From JBDSEG01 sp039920165 (GTDB lineage: Bacteria > Pseudomonadota > Gammaproteobacteria > Burkholderiales > Burkholderiaceae_C): a DNA stretch of 13,349 nt. Shown piece after piece: positions 13,094 to 13,349 of the stretch (position 1 is the first letter of the stretch; every line of letters begins with the position of its first letter). Both the position numbers and the translations under genes were made by a program. The stretch is from contig JBDSEG010000066.1 in NCBI GenBank assembly GCA_039920165.1, forward strand, positions 1 to 13,349, read 5' to 3'. The notes under the pieces are model-generated. The model saw nothing but the letters and a program-made list of their open reading frames with translations. It was not told the DNA's origin and did no database searches.

Positions 13094-13349
13094 GAGGGCA
13101 TCGCCTTGCGGTCGCCCAGCGCCAGCCAGCCCCGCACGACGCGGTACAGAAACCAGAGCGAGATCAACGACCAGGCGATCCAGCCGGGGATGAACAGCAG
13201 CAGCCACAGCCAGCTCGTGACGAGGTACAGGCCGCCGGCCCACAGCACGCTGCGGATGCGCCAGCTGAAGTGCGAATCCTGCCAGGTGCCGACGGCGTCG
13301 CCGCGCTTGACCAGGTCGAGCACGAACGCCGCGATCAGCAGCAGCACGC
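13090..13349 (-). CDS. DUF4870-like small membrane protein, C-terminal part (cut by the right edge)
   Basis: The visible 86 or so codons encode the C-terminal part of a small polytopic membrane protein. The visible part opens with the end of a first membrane helix (LLLIAAFVLDLVKR). The segment TWQDSHFSWRIRSVLW is typical of DUF4870-like proteins found beside hinT in betaproteobacteria. A second and third hydrophobic stretch follow (GLYLVTSWLWLLLFIPGWIA and ISLWFLYRVVRGWLAL), then a short polar tail. The ATG at 13347 is unlikely to be the real start because it would remove half of the first helix; the true start lies outside the window. Function unknown. Its stop overlaps the hinT start. Confidence 0.75.
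   Translation of the reverse strand, partial: VLLLIAAFVLDLVKRGDAVGTWQDSHFSWRIRSVLWAGGLYLVTSWLWLLLFIPGWIAWSLISLWFLYRVVRGWLALGDRKAMPS

Noticed and set aside
1..13349. CRISPR array, insertion-sequence ends, toxin-antitoxin pairs or a defence or biosynthetic cluster
   Set aside because: No regularly spaced repeats, transposase, inverted terminal repeats or such gene families were found; apart from the integrase edge, the genes are housekeeping or metabolic.

Overview
This window is high-GC chromosomal DNA, most likely from a betaproteobacterium of or near the Burkholderiales. Three things point there. The bc1 operon is followed by stringent starvation genes (petA-petB-petC-sspA-sspB). The order hinT-tatA-tatB-tatC, then an htrA-type protease, nif3-like gene and mscL is familiar from that group. 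TatB also carries a long basic C-terminal tail of the type I associate with that order. Genus and species cannot be read from the sequence.

Layout. Positions 1-716 form the edge of an integrated element. A P4-type tyrosine integrase (minus strand) runs off the left edge. Next come four short GGGGGAACA repeats in front of it, a hairpin terminator, and a complete tRNA-Thr(UGU) whose 3' end faces the integrase. Positions 769-4916 (minus strand) hold petA, petB, petC, sspA and sspB: the three core subunits of the cytochrome bc1 complex and the two stringent-starvation/ClpXP-adaptor proteins. A 224-bp divergent intergenic region separates petA from mscL (plus strand), which is followed by a large DUF1631 protein (plus strand). 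A PdxA-like dehydrogenase and a Nif3-like protein follow on the minus strand with overlapping ends. Divergent from nif3, only 13 bp away, is a membrane-anchored single-PDZ HtrA protease (plus strand). The right end (minus strand) holds the twin-arginine translocase genes tatC, tatB and tatA, the HIT hydrolase hinT, and the C-terminal part of a DUF4870-like membrane protein cut by the window edge.

How the genes fit together. Most are envelope and housekeeping functions: respiratory electron transfer at the bc1 complex, export of folded proteins by Tat (the Rieske subunit is probably a client), envelope quality control by HtrA, osmotic protection by MscL, and stress adaptation by SspA/SspB. The pair I do not expect in this neighbourhood is DUF1631 plus the PdxA2-like gene, lying between nif3 and mscL.

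Novelty. I do not see a new defence, mobile or biosynthetic system inside the window. The best lead is the integrase/tRNA-Thr junction, because the cargo of that element lies outside the window to the left. Secondary points are the PdxA2-like enzyme with an apparently substituted metal ligand, the PVWY quinol-site motif of cytochrome b, and the Lys-Arg rather than Arg-Arg signal anchor of the Rieske protein. All alignments to families were made by eye from memory.
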